A stretch of 64,000 nt of DNA, from the NCBI RefSeq assembly GCF_002078875.1, contig NC_034410.1, forward strand, positions 79,453,104 to 79,517,103. Reading direction: 5' to 3'. The position numbers and the translations under genes were made by a program. Of the stretch, positions 9,456 to 24,500 are shown piece after piece. The notes under the pieces are model-generated. The model saw only the letters and a program-made list of their open reading frames with translations, was not told the DNA's origin and made no database searches. The DNA is from Numida meleagris (lineage: Eukaryota; Chordata; Aves; Galliformes; Numididae). The stretch's first letter is position 1, and every line of letters starts with the position of its first letter.

Positions 9456-12400
9456 ATGTGTAAGTGAGATTCCTTCTCCATCAACGCAAGACTAAATAAG
9501 AATTCTCTGCAGACATTAGAGAATTGGCCATGACTTGAACTGCAGGAGCAACCTGTGGTTTGGGAGACTCTGGGCCAGTCAGCAGAGAAAGCAACTGCTA
9601 GGAATTCAGCACCAGCGTCCACACAGCTCAAAGAGAGTATTCAGGGCTCAAAGTCTATTAAAATTAGTCTGCAATTAATCAACAGATGATACTGAGGCCT
9701 TGTTTCTTTGGAGAAGAAACATTCCGGCTGCCTGATTCTGTCTGAAATAACTGCCAGTTCTTAGACCTCTTAAGCAACTATTTGTCATACAGAGACTGTT
9801 CTGCTAAAATGGAAGCATCTTAGTCAAAAAGGCAATGTGCACTGCTTGAGACCACAGAACAAAACAACAAAGAGCAGCATTTGGAAGGCAGCCTCTAAAG
9901 TTAGCCTCCCTCTGCAACATACTTAACAGTATGACATACAAACAGTACATTAGAGAGTCTGGTATAATAATCATAAGCAAAAATGACATTTGATGAAAAC
10001 CATTTTTTATGGAATAAGTAAGATGACTGGCTGGAAAAAAAAAAACATTTTTCTCTTTTAAAGGGAAGTGATTGAGTTCTTTCAGTGAGAAAGGGAAAGC
10101 ATGCTTAATAAAAAAACCCAAAAACCTAATCCAGAATCAGCTCTGCAGCATTATATGCTTCAGCTAAGATGATACGTTGCCACAAATTCCTTTTTTTTAC
10201 TTCTCACACAAGTTGCTACTGTTAAATTTCTTTTTTCAAACTTGTTTGTAACACATTTCAATTTAGCTAGGGTTTATTCCAAGGAAGGGTGTCACATCAA
10301 CTAATGACATCAGGTTATCAGGTGTATGAAGTGCATAGCAGATGTGCAAATAAATATGCTTTGCAAGCCTCCAGGCAAATATTTTAAAAGAGGCCTTGCT
10401 TTGTTCCTGCTCATACAGGAACACTGTCCTCACATTCCAGTTTTGTGGCAAGGCCAGTGGCATGCGACCAAAGTGGCTGTGCTGCTCGTTGCCAGCTCTG
10501 CAGGCCATGGGTGCGTACATATGTTCTCCCAACCCTCAGACCAATCTCCAAATTGTGATCTGGATGTGCGTCCTCCTCTACCACTTCCATTCAGCTCCAG
10601 GGGCTGATTAATGAGGTAGCACTGAATGGGGGCTGTAGGACTGCCTTCGTGCCAGTTAGAAGTGAAGGAAGACACAGGCCAACAAGCACCAAAAGGCTGT
10701 ATGGGAAAAAAGAAGCTTTCCAATTGCCATCACTAGCTGTTGCACTGGATTGTCAAATGCAGAAAGACCATGATTTACCTGATTTATGGCATTCATTTTT
10801 GCATCTGTAGCAGAAACAGAGTTTGCTACTGTTAAGAGACAAAACCACCCAGAGGACACCTTGCTCTTCTCTCAATTCAGTTTGAGTCAGTCCCTGAGTA
10901 CGTATTAGGATGAAGGAGGGGAACATGAATGGAGCACGCAGCTGCGCTTGTACCTCACAGCCCGCAGCCAGCTCACAACAAGCCTTTTGTTTGTGAGGGC
11001 TGCTGGAAGGCCACAGATGCTGATGGCTCCAAAGACTCTTGCAGCAATGCCACTTGGACTCTAATTGCTAATACAACACCATGCAGTGTGTATACCATCT
11101 TGCTCTCATGCCAGCTCCATGGCTGTACCAAGATGAGCAGGGTGCTACAGACTTTCCCCAGATGAAGGTCTATATTTTACTTAGCTATATGGAATGTGTG
11201 CACAAGATCAGATCATGAGTAAAATGCCACAGACATTAAAAAGCTGTGTGGAGCTCTGAATGCTGAAGGGCATGCGGATGACTCACTAAACTCGGCTAAA
11301 ACACAAGACATCTGCTTCAAGATGTTTCCTGACAGTCCTTTTAGAAATAAAAGCCCAGCAATTCTCTCCTGCTCCACCAGGCCTGGCACCAGTATCCTGG
11401 AAAACTGCAGTAGGCCGCCCTCTGTGCTTCTCTTGGAAAGGAAGCTGCTGCTGTTCTGCTACCAAAGGGACCGAAGGAGAGCTAGCTCTAGCGCAGGGCT
11501 AGCTCCATACAGCCCAGCAGCCCCAGCTGCTGCCCAACACTTGTCCCCAGTACTCCAGCTGTGCCATGGCCCCACCGGCTCCCCAGAGTGGGAGTATCAA
11601 GGGAATGCAGCGCCATTTCCATTGCCTGCCCTAGACCCAGGCCTTGCTGCAGAAGGCTGTTGGTCACAGCTCTTTAAGAAGCCATGCTTGCTTCCTGCTC
11701 AGTTCTTGTCTTACATGATCACATGTAATATTGTGGCATTACAGTTTAACACACAGCAATGGCTGCAATGGTTCCAGCAATGCTGCGATGACACACTTAA
11801 ATTATGAAGGCAATAATTTCCTCTGATAAGAAAATAGAAAATAAAACACTTTCAAAATAAAAATAAAACCAGCAATTTGCCAAAGCTTGTGTCTAAAACC
11901 TGGTTCTGAACACAAAGCTCTCGTGACACAACCTGACTTCAAAGACAGCGTTATCATATAAGATACACAGATATGTGCCACTGTACAAACATGTGATGAA
12001 CAACAAAGCAGTCACGGCCTTCCCTCTAAGGGTTCTACCTTAAAAAATGCATGCCATCTTATTTTTTCCCTCCTTCCAAAGGGGCAGGCTTAATTGTGCT
12101 GCTTTGAGAAGACAGCATTTCAGCTACAAATGAGCTCTCAGAACTATTTCATGTTAAAAATAAACTTTAAAGCAAAGCACCAGATGCTGCCTTGGAACAT
12201 ACCGTGGAGCTTTTATGCAATGAGTGCATCTGTCCAGCCAGAAGAGTGACTGCTTCAAACAAACTAACGGCTTTTTAGTGCTGAGAAAAAAAGGGCAAAA
12301 AGGTAAAATACCGTAGGAAGCATTGGAAAAAAATTAACAGGAAGATCTGTGTTGGGATGATGGGACTCAGGTAAAGCTTTGGATCAAAAATTTGAGTCAC

Positions 12401-15400
12401 AAACAGAAACAGTTTGAAACTGTCAGAAATGCAAATAATTTTTCATCATAAAGCATCAAGAAGGGAACAACTTTCCATATGAATGAAAATGCAAAGTTCA
12501 AGAGGTAAAGACCTATCTCATCTTATGCTAACTTATTTCTACCTGCAAGCTTTGGGAACATTACAATTTTGCTGAAATTTTAGCCTTTACAGCAGCTTTA
12601 AGGAGATGCTAATACTTAGTGAAACACTGTGGAATGAAAAATTTTGTTGTATTTAAGTGTTTTCTTTAGTTGTCCTATTTCTTAGACAAACGTTTGCTAA
12701 ATGAGATCTCTTTTAATCTTCAGCTTCCTGGATTGTCATCTTAGTAACCTCAGTTAGTCTTCAAAAAGTTAATATACCTATAGTGAGCACAGAACTTTTC
12801 ACAAGTAAATCTTCATATGCTTTACTATGCTTTGCTAATGCTCTACTTAGGTTTTACAACATGCTTACAGAACAGTACAGTATGGAGAATTACATGCATT
12901 TTACTGAAGGTGCAAGTGAGCCAACAAGAGTAAGCTAATCACCTCAGGACACAAAAAATACAAATAAAAATGGGACCAAATATCATAAATTCTTATCTTT
13001 TTTCTTGTGTTTATTTATTTATTGGGGGGGGTGCTATTATGTAGCAACCAAATGTGTGCCAACACAGATGTGCATACTGCTACACAAGATGTGCAGTTAT
13101 TTAGTCACTAATGTATAAGAAAGTACTAGAACATTTACTGCATGACCCACCATGAGTTTCTCCATAAGATAAAGAACAGACCTACACTGTGTTTTGTCAT
13201 CTCAGGTCTTACTGGCTTCTATTCCCAAAGGAAGATCTTCGCACCTTGGCTTAACAATCTCAGGGCTCATGCTTGTCCACAGTGCAGCCCTAGCACGCAA
13301 TTAGGAACCATGCAATTAGTGTATTTCCCAAACACAAGTGGAAGAGAAGTGGAAAATTTTGCAATTTTAAAAGTTCCTTATTGAGAATAAAGTATAATAT
13401 CTCCTGCAAATGAAGTAGAACTGCTGAACTAACACACAAACTTTTAGAAATATGGAAATAGAAAGAAGAAAGCCTAAACGCTCTTCTGTCCATTTTATAC
13501 TCAATTCTGCAACTGCACTTATTCTTCTTTTATGCATAGGCCAGACATGATTTACACTGAACCAAATTTCACTACCTACAGTATCCATACTTATATACTC
13601 CTGAAAAGCACTCTCCAGTATGGTTTTCTGAGCCATCAGTGCTCAATAAAAATAGAATTTTAATTACAGTTTAATTTAGTCTAACAGCTAAACCATTGTA
13701 AAATTTGCCAAGAATTGATCCCAAATACCTTTTCCTGCCAAAATCTAGTTCAGTGCCTTGTGGTCTTCCATCAACATCAGCATCATAAAAAAAGAAAGAA
13801 GAATTTACTTTTTTTTTTTATTGCTTTAATTGTTACGGTCACTAACTTACACTGTTAGCAGAGGAGAAAAACTCAGGAACTGAGGTTGTTAAGCCAATAA
13901 AATGTATACGTTGTTTAAAGAAAAAAATAGAAAACAAATCCACTTGTAAAAGATTTCATTTTTTTCCTCAACTGTGCATATTTTATTCCCAGTGAAGATG
14001 ATAGCTTTTGCAAAGCTTGTTATCTTATGGGATATTGCTTTTTACTTTTACAGGGAAGGAGTAAAAATGCAAAAAGCCCTTGACACTGAGTCTCTTCTAT
14101 CTCCACCAAATTAAAAATCTGCATCCTCTTAAAAACTTCCACATTACTATTTACTTTTAAAAACTCTTCACCTCAATTATAAATCAGAAATGCCTGAGAC
14201 CAAAACACCTCTAGTTCTCAAGATTTTTTATTTTCTTTTGTTGTTTTTGACCAATCACAAAAGCAGAGAAAAGCCACTTGTGTCTCTTTGGTATGCTCTT
14301 ACGTAATTTGGCACAGGGCATAAGTAAATCAGCTGGTTGGCAGTGTCTGAACAAGACACTGAAATAGCAGCTTCACTCATTATATAGTATCTTCCAGCCT
14401 TCCCTTTATAATTCAATACATAGCCATAACAAGAGATAAATCTTTAATGGCACACTATTTGGTTAGGGTAAATCATTTACTGAGAAGGAATTTATTTCAT
14501 CAGGAAACTGTCATGCCTGGAGTTTGAGGACAGCTTTTTTTATTGAGTTTTTATTGCCAACTGTTGTATTATTCATTGACAGAACTTATTAGTAAAATAG
14601 TGTTCTGTTAACACATACACTGAACCAAATCAATGTATGTAATAATGCTCAGACTTCTGATTATCTCTCTTCAAGATCAGATTTGTCATAAACGATATCC
14701 ATTTGACCTTGTATATTTATTTTTAGCTTGTTTCTTAGTCTCTGTCTCAACGTGAACTATAAGTCAAGGATGAAAAGATAAAATTTACAGTCACAGAGCT
14801 GTGTAATACTTCAACAATGCTTCTTTCCCCTTATATTCACAAACATTTTTTCTTTTTAAACTAAATTACTTATCACCAGTACTTGGCAAAGAATTTTTGC
14901 CAGCAATAGGTAATGTTTTATTCTTTGCTCTTACATGCACATTAGAATTTATTATTGCAAGGAAAGAGATAGCCCAGCCATTTCCACCACCACCATTTTC
15001 TCCCCAAAACTTTCTTCAGCTTTGCTAAAATCCAGTCAACCCTTTGAGAATAGGTGCTGCCTAGAAGCCTTGTGTTTAGTGGAGAGCTTGCTCAAACTTT
15101 CTGTGCAGCCTGCCCTTGGGATGACCACAGCACTGGTTTTCAATAGATGCCTTCATGTGAGGCAGGAGCTGTGTGTACTAGAAGGCTGTTTGTCTCAAAG
15201 TAGAGATGAATTTATATCCTGTGCTGGAGTGTCTAGTTTTGTCAGAAATGTCTAATGTTTGTGTAACTTTCTAAATTTTGTGTAATTCAAACAAGTAGAA
15301 GCTTTTTTTAAGAAAAGCTTGAGAAGAGATAAACGTACATGGATTTTTTTTTATATAGAACATCTCTTGTGACAGATTTCCAGCAAAACATTTCCTTCCA

Positions 15401-16152
15401 TTTTTCCTATAACCATGAGTACGGATTACAAAGTTTGGATTGTAGTCTGGACTAGAAATAGCTTCTCTGCTTATGATCCATTAGGAGCACTTAAAAACAC
15501 ATTGTCTGCCTAAGAACAGAGATTGTTCTTTTGCTGGAAGAGCTCTCCACCTGCGAAGCAGCAAGAGTTTTTAAGTTTTGTGTTTTTTTTTTTTTTAATT
15601 TGTTTTTATACTACATTCTTTGTGTTCACTCTCTCTGTGAACAAAAGAGGTTTTACCAAGTAGCATTGTTGTTAACTGGAGCTATGTCAAGATAGCTAAT
15701 GTGCAACTCATTCTTTCCATCACGCTTTTATCAACAGATTTAAACACTGAGCAACTAATAGGAACCAGCTAGGTTCAGATAAGAGTACAGTGGTTTTGAG
15801 ATGGGAATACCATTTGGAGATTTCTCCATTTAGCTTTGGACGTTAGCTCCATTGTGCTAGCATATATTACACAATCTAAACATCAGGAGACATTTAGAGA
15901 GCATACAATAATTGAAGCACTTGTGAAACTCGCTCTTAAAGGTTACACTTCCCAAGATTTTTTCCAAAACACACCTGATCCAGCACTAGGCAGGCCGGGC
16001 CAAGATATGATGCTTAGTGAAGGAGAAAAACTCCACCCTTCTGGAAAAAGCTGGGAGCTACTGAAAAGCCAAGGCTGGAGATCTGTCAGCTTCTCACCAA
16101 GTCTCAGTTCTCAAAGCTTTTCTCAAAGGTGTTTCTATCATGACATTCACAA

Positions 16153-16174
16153 CCCCCCCCCCTTTTTTTTTTTT
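16153..16174 (+). repeat. C10-T12 homopolymer junction
   Basis: Ten C followed directly by twelve T, then AAAAA. Low complexity and prone to sequencing length error. Confidence 0.85.
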
Positions 16175-18534
16175 AAAAACTTTGTTTATTCAGCAGACAA
16201 TCTCTCAAGGTCTACGTTTGAGAGCAGTCAACAGTTCCGGGTGATTTCTCATTGAAGAAAAGGCCATCTCTACTTATAACCTGCCCAGCAGGTTTAGACA
16301 AACTCTGCCTCATGCTGATTCCACAAAGAATCTTTGTTTCCCACAGATTTTTTTCCCCATTATACTTCTTGCAATTTGCAATTACTTTTCTTTTTTTCTG
16401 CATGTAAATCATTTAGTTACTAAGAAGTGTAAACTGTAAATGATTTCACAAGCTCAGAAGTAGTAATTTCCCTCCTGCCCCTAGATGCATTGGACATCCC
16501 ATTAGTCATTATTTCTCAAATCAAACTTTTCACAGTTACATATACACAGAAACAGAGAGCCAGAGACCTTGGAAATCTATGGATTTTAAAAGGAGCAGAA
16601 TTAAATTTTTCATTAAGAAAAAAAGTTCTGTTATTTACGTTTTGGAGAACTGAAGTCAGGCTCCCCACCTACAGATTTCTAGAAAAGGGAAAGAGTTATA
16701 TAAATCTGTATAGAAGCACTGAAAGTTGAGGATTCTTTTGAGATCTAAAGATCAGGCAGTTTTTGTTCAAAATAATTCAGGCAATGGCCTGAGATAAGCC
16801 TGGAGAATAAGATTATCTTCTAACAACTTTGCGGAAAGTTCATCCTTTCAGCAAATTTAGGAATCCGGAATTTAAATCTTTTTTTTCAGGAAAAAAAGTA
16901 AGATGTCTTAAGCAGTGTTTAAAGTACAAGGCTAGCTGGGATCTAGACTGCAAAACCACCTTTAATTATTTATTCATTATTGTGCCAAGGCTGCTCCCAT
17001 GCTGGTAGTGTGAATAGAATACACTCTTCATTTCAACTGCCATTACTAAAAAGCCTTACTTGACTTAAAATGTAATTGAATGTTTTCCCAGACAGACATT
17101 TTTGTCAGCAGTTCTACTGGATGCAACATGGACTCCAGGTGGTTCTGAAGTGTAGGTAGGCAGTCTGTGAAAAAATACTTTCTCCATTAAGAGTGCACAG
17201 TAGAGATCTCCTCCCCCTCAAAATCTTCCCTGCCCTGTATTTTTGGAATGGAGACTTGTGGGGATGGTAGCCATCCAAGCCCCAGCTGACTGTACAGGCT
17301 GTGCAAATGTGTGTTGTCGCTCTCGTAGCTCCTGTTGCATTGATGTGTATGAATCATAGTAAACTCACATAAAACTCATTACTAGAATCCACAAGGCATC
17401 TTTGCTCAGCTGGGGATTTTTTTTTTCCTCCTGCAACACCACACTGAGAAAGTATCATTGATTGATTCACTGATTTATTCATTATATTCATTTATTCAAC
17501 AGTGAATTTCAGAACTCTGTGGACAATGTTTTTTTGTGAATTTCTTGTTAGATTTTTTAACGTTAATATTTTTAAAATAATTCACATGTAACAATTATCC
17601 AGCAGATAATTCATTTACCATAGTTAATAGTATTTAAAATAAGGCATTTTAAAAATACACACAGATATATATTTTTTTCTTATTCAGATGGTTAACTACC
17701 ACTTTTTGTTACTCTGTAAATGCTGTATTTTTAAAATCAAGTCTTGATTTCTTTGAACTCTTTCCAATCACTGCTTAAAAATGAGAAGTTCCCAAGTAGA
17801 TTCCTGCAAGTGAAACTGCTTGCTTGGGTATACTCAAGTACTTTTTTTTTTCCTTAAGTATTCAAATAAATGTCTGTGGAATTATGTTTGTCATGCTATG
17901 GTTCCTACCATCAATAATATTAAAAGGCACATCAGAAGGCTCAAGGAAGAAGCATTTCTGCACCAATGCATTGAAGCTCATGTATACAAAGGCAGCATCT
18001 TTCTCACGTCTAGAACAGTTTCACTGTTTTCAAATGTTAAACTACACTTCTCTCCCCAGTGGAAAAAAAAAAAAATAAATAACAAAAAGAGAAACCAACA
18101 AAACCACAACAACTCAAACCCCTGCTTTCTTGACCCTTGAAGGGACAGTCCATTGGGAATAGGGAAGTTCTGGGTGGTGACAAAGGGTGGAGGATTCAGC
18201 TTTTTCACTGGCTACAGCTGGCCAGTGAGCACCAGCAGCCATGAAGGACTTCTGAGTGATTCTGAAACCCTGCCTTACAAAATGGGAAATGTGCTGGCGA
18301 TGTTGTGTTTTGCATTAATTGGAGCTCTATTAATTTGGCCAGTGGTGCAAATCTTGGAGAGCTGTAAGAGGTAGCCTTTGTTTTCTGTCCAGGAATGACA
18401 TTAGTTAGTTAGTTCCACATTTATGTGCATTACCATAATCCTTCTGAACATTTATTGGCAAGAAATAAAACAAAAAGCATACAGTGAGACAGTATAATCT
18501 GCACAGAAATATGCTTCCATATTCCCCTGCTCGT

Positions 18535-18560
18535 ATATAAACTAGCAGTCTAGTTTATAT
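18535..18560. repeat. Perfect 11-bp inverted repeat with 4-nt loop
   Basis: ATATAAACTAG (18535-18545), loop CAGT, then CTAGTTTATAT (18550-18560). AT-rich arms. No surrounding repeat or gene context recognised. Confidence 0.85.
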
Positions 18561-21500
18561 GAAAACCATGAATAGACAAGATTTAAACAAAAAACCAACA
18601 AACCAACTGAATTAAAATTCAAACCACACAAATATTTTAGTTTGTAAAACACATGCTCCTAACATATGGAGCCATTTCTTATGTCTCTTAGGAAGCATTG
18701 ATGAGTGTCCACTGAAATGCACTGTAATATTCTTGTGTCCTTTGAAGGACAACTGTGAATAAACTCCACAAATATGCAAGTAATACCGGAGATGGGTTAT
18801 TCGGTGGTATTCTACACAAACAAGTCTGCTTCCCCATCTTTATGGCTCTGCTATGCTACGAGTAAACCAGACTTTTAGTTTAATTTGGATGATATTTCAA
18901 TCTCATCACATCCATGCAATTTCATGCATGTCTTGTTCTTAGTTTTGCTTTTTATTCTGATCTTGATCACATTTCCTGATGCTGTGTGAACACTTACCTT
19001 CCCAGTTTATTCTACTCCCTCTTCACTCATTATGTGCATAAACACTTCAACAGCAGCTTGGGATTTGGTGGATTTCCATATTTACTTCCAAGCTGTAGAC
19101 AGTTTAGCATTCCGAGGGAAGTTCTCATAACAGTTTTCCCATGATGTTCTGAAAATGGGATCAAAATCATTGCACCTCAAATAGCAAGTTATCCTCTAAA
19201 ATCATGACAACTTTTTATATTTCAGTTGTTGGATTCTCCCTCCTAAATTTCACCACCTTCACAAAAGTTACCCTCAGTTTTATGACCCTTATTCCTCTGA
19301 GGCACTCAGCTCCTGCATGCTTCACTCTGAAGTTCAATCTTATCACAGCACTGAGATTCTCTTCAAACATGTATTAACTGAGCTAAACCACAGTGATACT
19401 TCAAAAGTGTTGGTTGTTTTTTTTTGACTTTTTTAAAAGGAAATATCCTTGGTGACTATCACAGATCATTTTCTATCTCACTCTATTACATTTTTCCACA
19501 ACTTGCTTCTTAATCTCTTCTCTGCAACACATAAGTTTGCATAATCTTTTGTTTTTGCTGCTCGTAATTTCAGATATTTGAAGACCTGAACTGACAACCA
19601 ATGTGCCTTGGCATGGATATTGAAAACAACTCTCAGGTCTATTCCAAAAGGAAATTAAGTCTATAGAGCAAATGCTAAGTAGGTAATGGTCAACAGAAAG
19701 CACACTTGTTTCACGTGTTTTATCCTCTGTATTTTTTTTTTTCCTTTATCTTGTTGGCAGTGGAGAAAAAAAGAGAAACTGTCATTTTCTTCCTCTTTCT
19801 TGCCCAAGAACTGTAGCACTGTCCAACTATGTTTGACAGAAACATCTGACTGGGACCTGTCCTTTCAGACAAGATTTATTTAACTCCATAAATTAAATGA
19901 TGATCACCAAGAACATAAAGCAGTGTTTGTCCCCCAGGCAATGCCTTACCCAAAAAGGTAAGAACAGTAAAACAAAAGCAAAGTACAGCAAACAGCAAAT
20001 TATGACCAGAGTTCAGAAACTTGAGCGCTAATAAAGCTTTTTCACAAACAGCTATCCAATGTACTACCTACCACTCTGCCTAGTCAGCACTCTTGTAAGC
20101 TTACATCATGTATTTTCTGAGCTATTCTTGTTTTTCCAATGACATCTTCAATTTACTAGGTTTAAAACAGTGTAGAAAGCAAAACTAATAATTGAAAACT
20201 AGCACTCACTCTGTCAAGTGATCCTATCTAAATAAGAGAGCTGTTTTGTAGAAGAGTAATAAAAAACAGTGACCCAATCCCAGGATGTCTTCTATACACA
20301 ATAACATGTGGTGCAACAATAACCTAATTAATAACTAGCACAGGTATCTGGGTACCTGAAACTGCACCAGTGACAGACAAATAGAGGGGAGGCACATCTA
20401 GTTAGCAAAGATGAAACACCAGGCTATTGTCGGGACTCAAGCTAACTTATTTGCTATGCTGTATACCACTGTCTTGTGATCATACTTATTTTTAAGCAAC
20501 ATCAAAAAAACAGTTGGCTGTCTGTCACACCGAATGACTACCTGCAACTTTGACATCCAAGGAAATTCACTGTGTGCCTTGTGGTTTCATAGCACCTTAT
20601 CCTCAATCCTTTCTTGCTCTGTAATTATAGAGCTTCTTGTTAAGAAGTAGTAAAACCCTGAAGCTTGCTAGAAATTCAGCATTCAGAAAGTCATGAGGCT
20701 CCTTCATAACAGCATTCGGTTCAGGTGTGGGGGACAATGACTTGCTGAATAATGAAATTTCATGGCAGCTTGCAGATTGAACTAAACTAAATAATTCAAC
20801 ACTAGATTTCTGCGAAGTGCTGTAATAGTTGAACTCTTTGTTTCTTTTAAAATAGGCTGGCTCCATCAATAAACAGCAGTTCTTTCAGATATGTGCCAGC
20901 TTCTTTAATGCAGGTGTGCTGCCTATAAAGTACAAATTCAGAAGGCAAAGAAAAATGTTATGGTATAATAACATTTCCTATGTCAAAGCACCCTCTTAAT
21001 TCCAATTCTTTAGTGAATGCCAGTTCGAGGCTTAATATGGAGAAGTGACATCACTAGCTAAAGCAGCATTACAGCACTCTACTTGCTAATACAGTACTCT
21101 GAATTCCACCATATCTATTTACTCAGCCTCTGAAAACCTGAGCTTGGAAAAGAATTGCCTCATCATCTAAATACACCATTTTCAGAAAGTGATGTATAAA
21201 AAGTTCAGAGAAGCTGTTAGTGGGCGCAGTTGGCAAGAATCCTGTCTATGGGGCAGTAGAAGGCCTTTCCCTAGATGCATTTTGAGTGTTTTAGAAGAAC
21301 TTTGGTTTTTATGATACTTTGTTCACAACGAGCATATGGATATATGCCTTCATTACATGGTTACCCCAAAGTCCATTTCCAGACGCAGTACAACAAGATG
21401 CTTTCTGAGGCTGATGTAGATATCTTATTACGGTTCAAGCCTCAGACAATGATACAAATAACTAAATGAGAGGGAAAAAAGTTACTAATAAATACCAAGA

Positions 21501-24500
21501 TGTAGGCAATTTTTCACCTTAAAACATCACTTGCTAATCACCTGCTATAAAGATTGGCCCCGAAGACATACACACCACAGTTTACACCTCTTCAGACATC
21601 AGCTTAGTCCTAGATTTCAATCTTAAGCTTTCATTTATACACACTACAGTCACCTAGGAATACACACAACCTCTCCTAGGAAGGCTGAGTTTGAGTGTAA
21701 AGCCCAAAGACAGCAGAAAAATGCTAGAGGCAAGGGATAACAACCAACCCTAGTATTAGGCCAGTCCTAATCTCCCCAGTCAGAAGTAGCTGGTTCTGGC
21801 ATATTTAAGCGACACGTACCATGTCAGTAAGGAAATCAAAGAGGAGAGATCACATTCTGATACAGTAGATGGTGCATGCAGAACTCTGATGAAATCTGAG
21901 GTTTACAAGTGAGGTGCTAGAACAGTGTTGGAAGGATGTTTAGGTCTGGGAGCACTTGCAAGGAAAGAAGTGGGATGACACTTGCAGTGAAAAATTTTCC
22001 CTCCATTATTTGGCACCATGTTAAAAAAGGAAACCTAACCGAACAATTAGGTGCTTTGTTTGTATATCAGGCTGAAACAGTTTATTTTTAAAAGTCAGCT
22101 TTCTCCCTCAGATTTGTCCTATCAATCATTTATCTCATGGCTTTTCTCACGCATTCCCAAGTTGAGCTCACCCATTTTTGCAAGGGCTTTTGACACAAAG
22201 CCTAGATCTGGTTGATCTCTTGGATGAGATTCAGCCCGAGAAAAAACGTAGCAAGAATTTAGCCTTTAACCTTCAGCTTACAGAGTGCTAGGAAAAACAA
22301 AGACATCTTTTCACAGGAAACCAAAGTGATCAATATTGCATCATCATGCCTCAGATTTCTGGTGGAGATGCATTTACAATTTTTATTTTATGAAAGAAGT
22401 TCATTTTCACAGCTTTTTTTTTTTTTTTAAATTCTGTTACAGGCCATTGGGAATGAACATGCAAGTAAAGGGGTGTAGCTGGACTTGCATGTGCTTCAGC
22501 TACAATGCCTAGCAAGAGCAGAATTTTGATCCTTCTGTTTCTGAGAAATCCTACAGAAGTTCACAAGTCCTTCTTCAATACAAGGTCTCCTCTGGAAACA
22601 TTCTCACACTTGTTTTTTCTTGAGGTTTTGCCATGCTTTACCTCCAGGTCAGCTTAGATCGAAGCCTAACAGACTGGAGAATCCAGAGCACATCTGGGTA
22701 GAAGAACAAAGTCTGATTTGACCCACTCTCATCATAGGATGCAATCTTACAATCTATATTTTTTCCTTCAGGGTAAGAAACTCTGACAAATGAACTAGCT
22801 GATTTAGAAACACAGAAATACCTCACGGAAGAGGTACTGAAATCTTTTTATACTGTAGTAAATGGCTCTGAGAAGATTCTTTCAGTTAACTAGTTTTTGG
22901 TCTACTGATGTCTGTTTGCCATACGATCAGCCTGCATTATATATATATTTTTTATATTATTTGCATAGCACCAAGCCAAAAGTGACAGCAGAGCCAATTT
23001 TGGGCAGTCACACCATCTTCACTGGTGCTATCTAGTACAATGATCCCAAGGCTTTCTGATGACATGATTTTGCAATGCTCCAAAACCTTTCAGCACTACC
23101 ATGCTTGTTGCCATTTTCATTCAATCAAAAAACACAAATAAACCAAACAAACCCCAAAAAATGAGCAAACCCTGAAGAAACAGCCTTCATCATTAGAAAG
23201 GCAACACTACAAGAAAGTACCTTTGTCCAGGTATATTCTGTAATAGAAGTTAATGAAGTTTGATCAAACCAAGCTAGGTCTAATAGATAATGAGTACCTA
23301 AAGCGACAAACATGAAGGACAGAGAATTATTAATTCCCTTTTTTTTTTCCCCTGGAGAGTGGTAAAATTCATTACGTCTTACTATTAAGTTAAATCAGCA
23401 GAAGGACCTTAAAAATAGAAGAAACAACCATATTCCTCATACACATAGGAGTACTGCTCCAGTTCATAGAGGATAATAGCATAATGAACCACTAGCAGAC
23501 TGAACTATATTCTTCAAGCCACAGTTAATTCAGTCACTGTAATCTAAATCTTGATGAGCAACTGGACTGTTCCCATGCCAACTCACAGCCAGGGTCTGTG
23601 ATACTTACCTGCTCCAATTTTTTGAGGCCAACAAAAAGAATAGATGGCAAAATAGAATGCAGGTGCAGTCAGACTACACTATTTTAGGATTATCTCAGTC
23701 ATGTCCACCGACAGGAGGGAACATGCTAATTGCAGTAATGGCATTAAAAAGGGATTAAAAATATTTAAGGAATTGCAAAGTGTTGTGCCAAAAGAGGTAA
23801 ATAAGGTAACGTTGTCAGAAAGTATCACAAAAATACCAGCTACTCTGCATAAGACATCAAGGTGATTCCGGAAACATCTATCACTATCCTGAATTCCTCG
23901 CACAGACATCAGCAAACACGTCCCAAATAATTTATTTTGGTTTGTCCAATTGCCAGAACAAAGGAGACTGGATAGGGGATGTTTAATTGTAAACTACGAT
24001 TTGACATTTGCAAGGTTTTTTGTGTAGTGACTGAAGAACATCAAAATATATTGAAACTAGTGGAAGAAAGTTAATGCCTGAGCTTGTCCACAAGAAAATT
24101 TGGTCACTTTTAAATTATTTTTTTTCTGGGCAGCATGAGACAGCATCAATTTCTTAATGGGAAATTTTTAAACAATTTTTAATTCTGACCATGGTTACAA
24201 CAAGGTTTCTCAGTGGGCTCCAATCTTAAAGAGAGCCATCCCAAAATAACTGCCAAGGCAGTCAGGGCAAAGGCAAAAATAGGTTTGACACTTACCTACA
24301 TTAGTTGTGGCAGGACTTAAATCAATTCCTTCTGCATCTCTCTGAGTACCCTAACAACCGTAAGTGCTAGCTATTTTTAAGCATGAGAAATGAAGCAGGA
24401 GAGTGGAAGCAGACATAGCTTTGGAGCAAAAAGACTGACCTGACCCATACTGTAATATCTTGTGCTTTCAGCACTGGATGCCACTGTTTCAATCGTGATA

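Noticed and set aside
18153..18374. Short ORF with a hydrophobic segment near 18282-18374
   Set aside because: Single short hydrophobic stretches are common in AT-rich DNA. No splice signals or homology seen.
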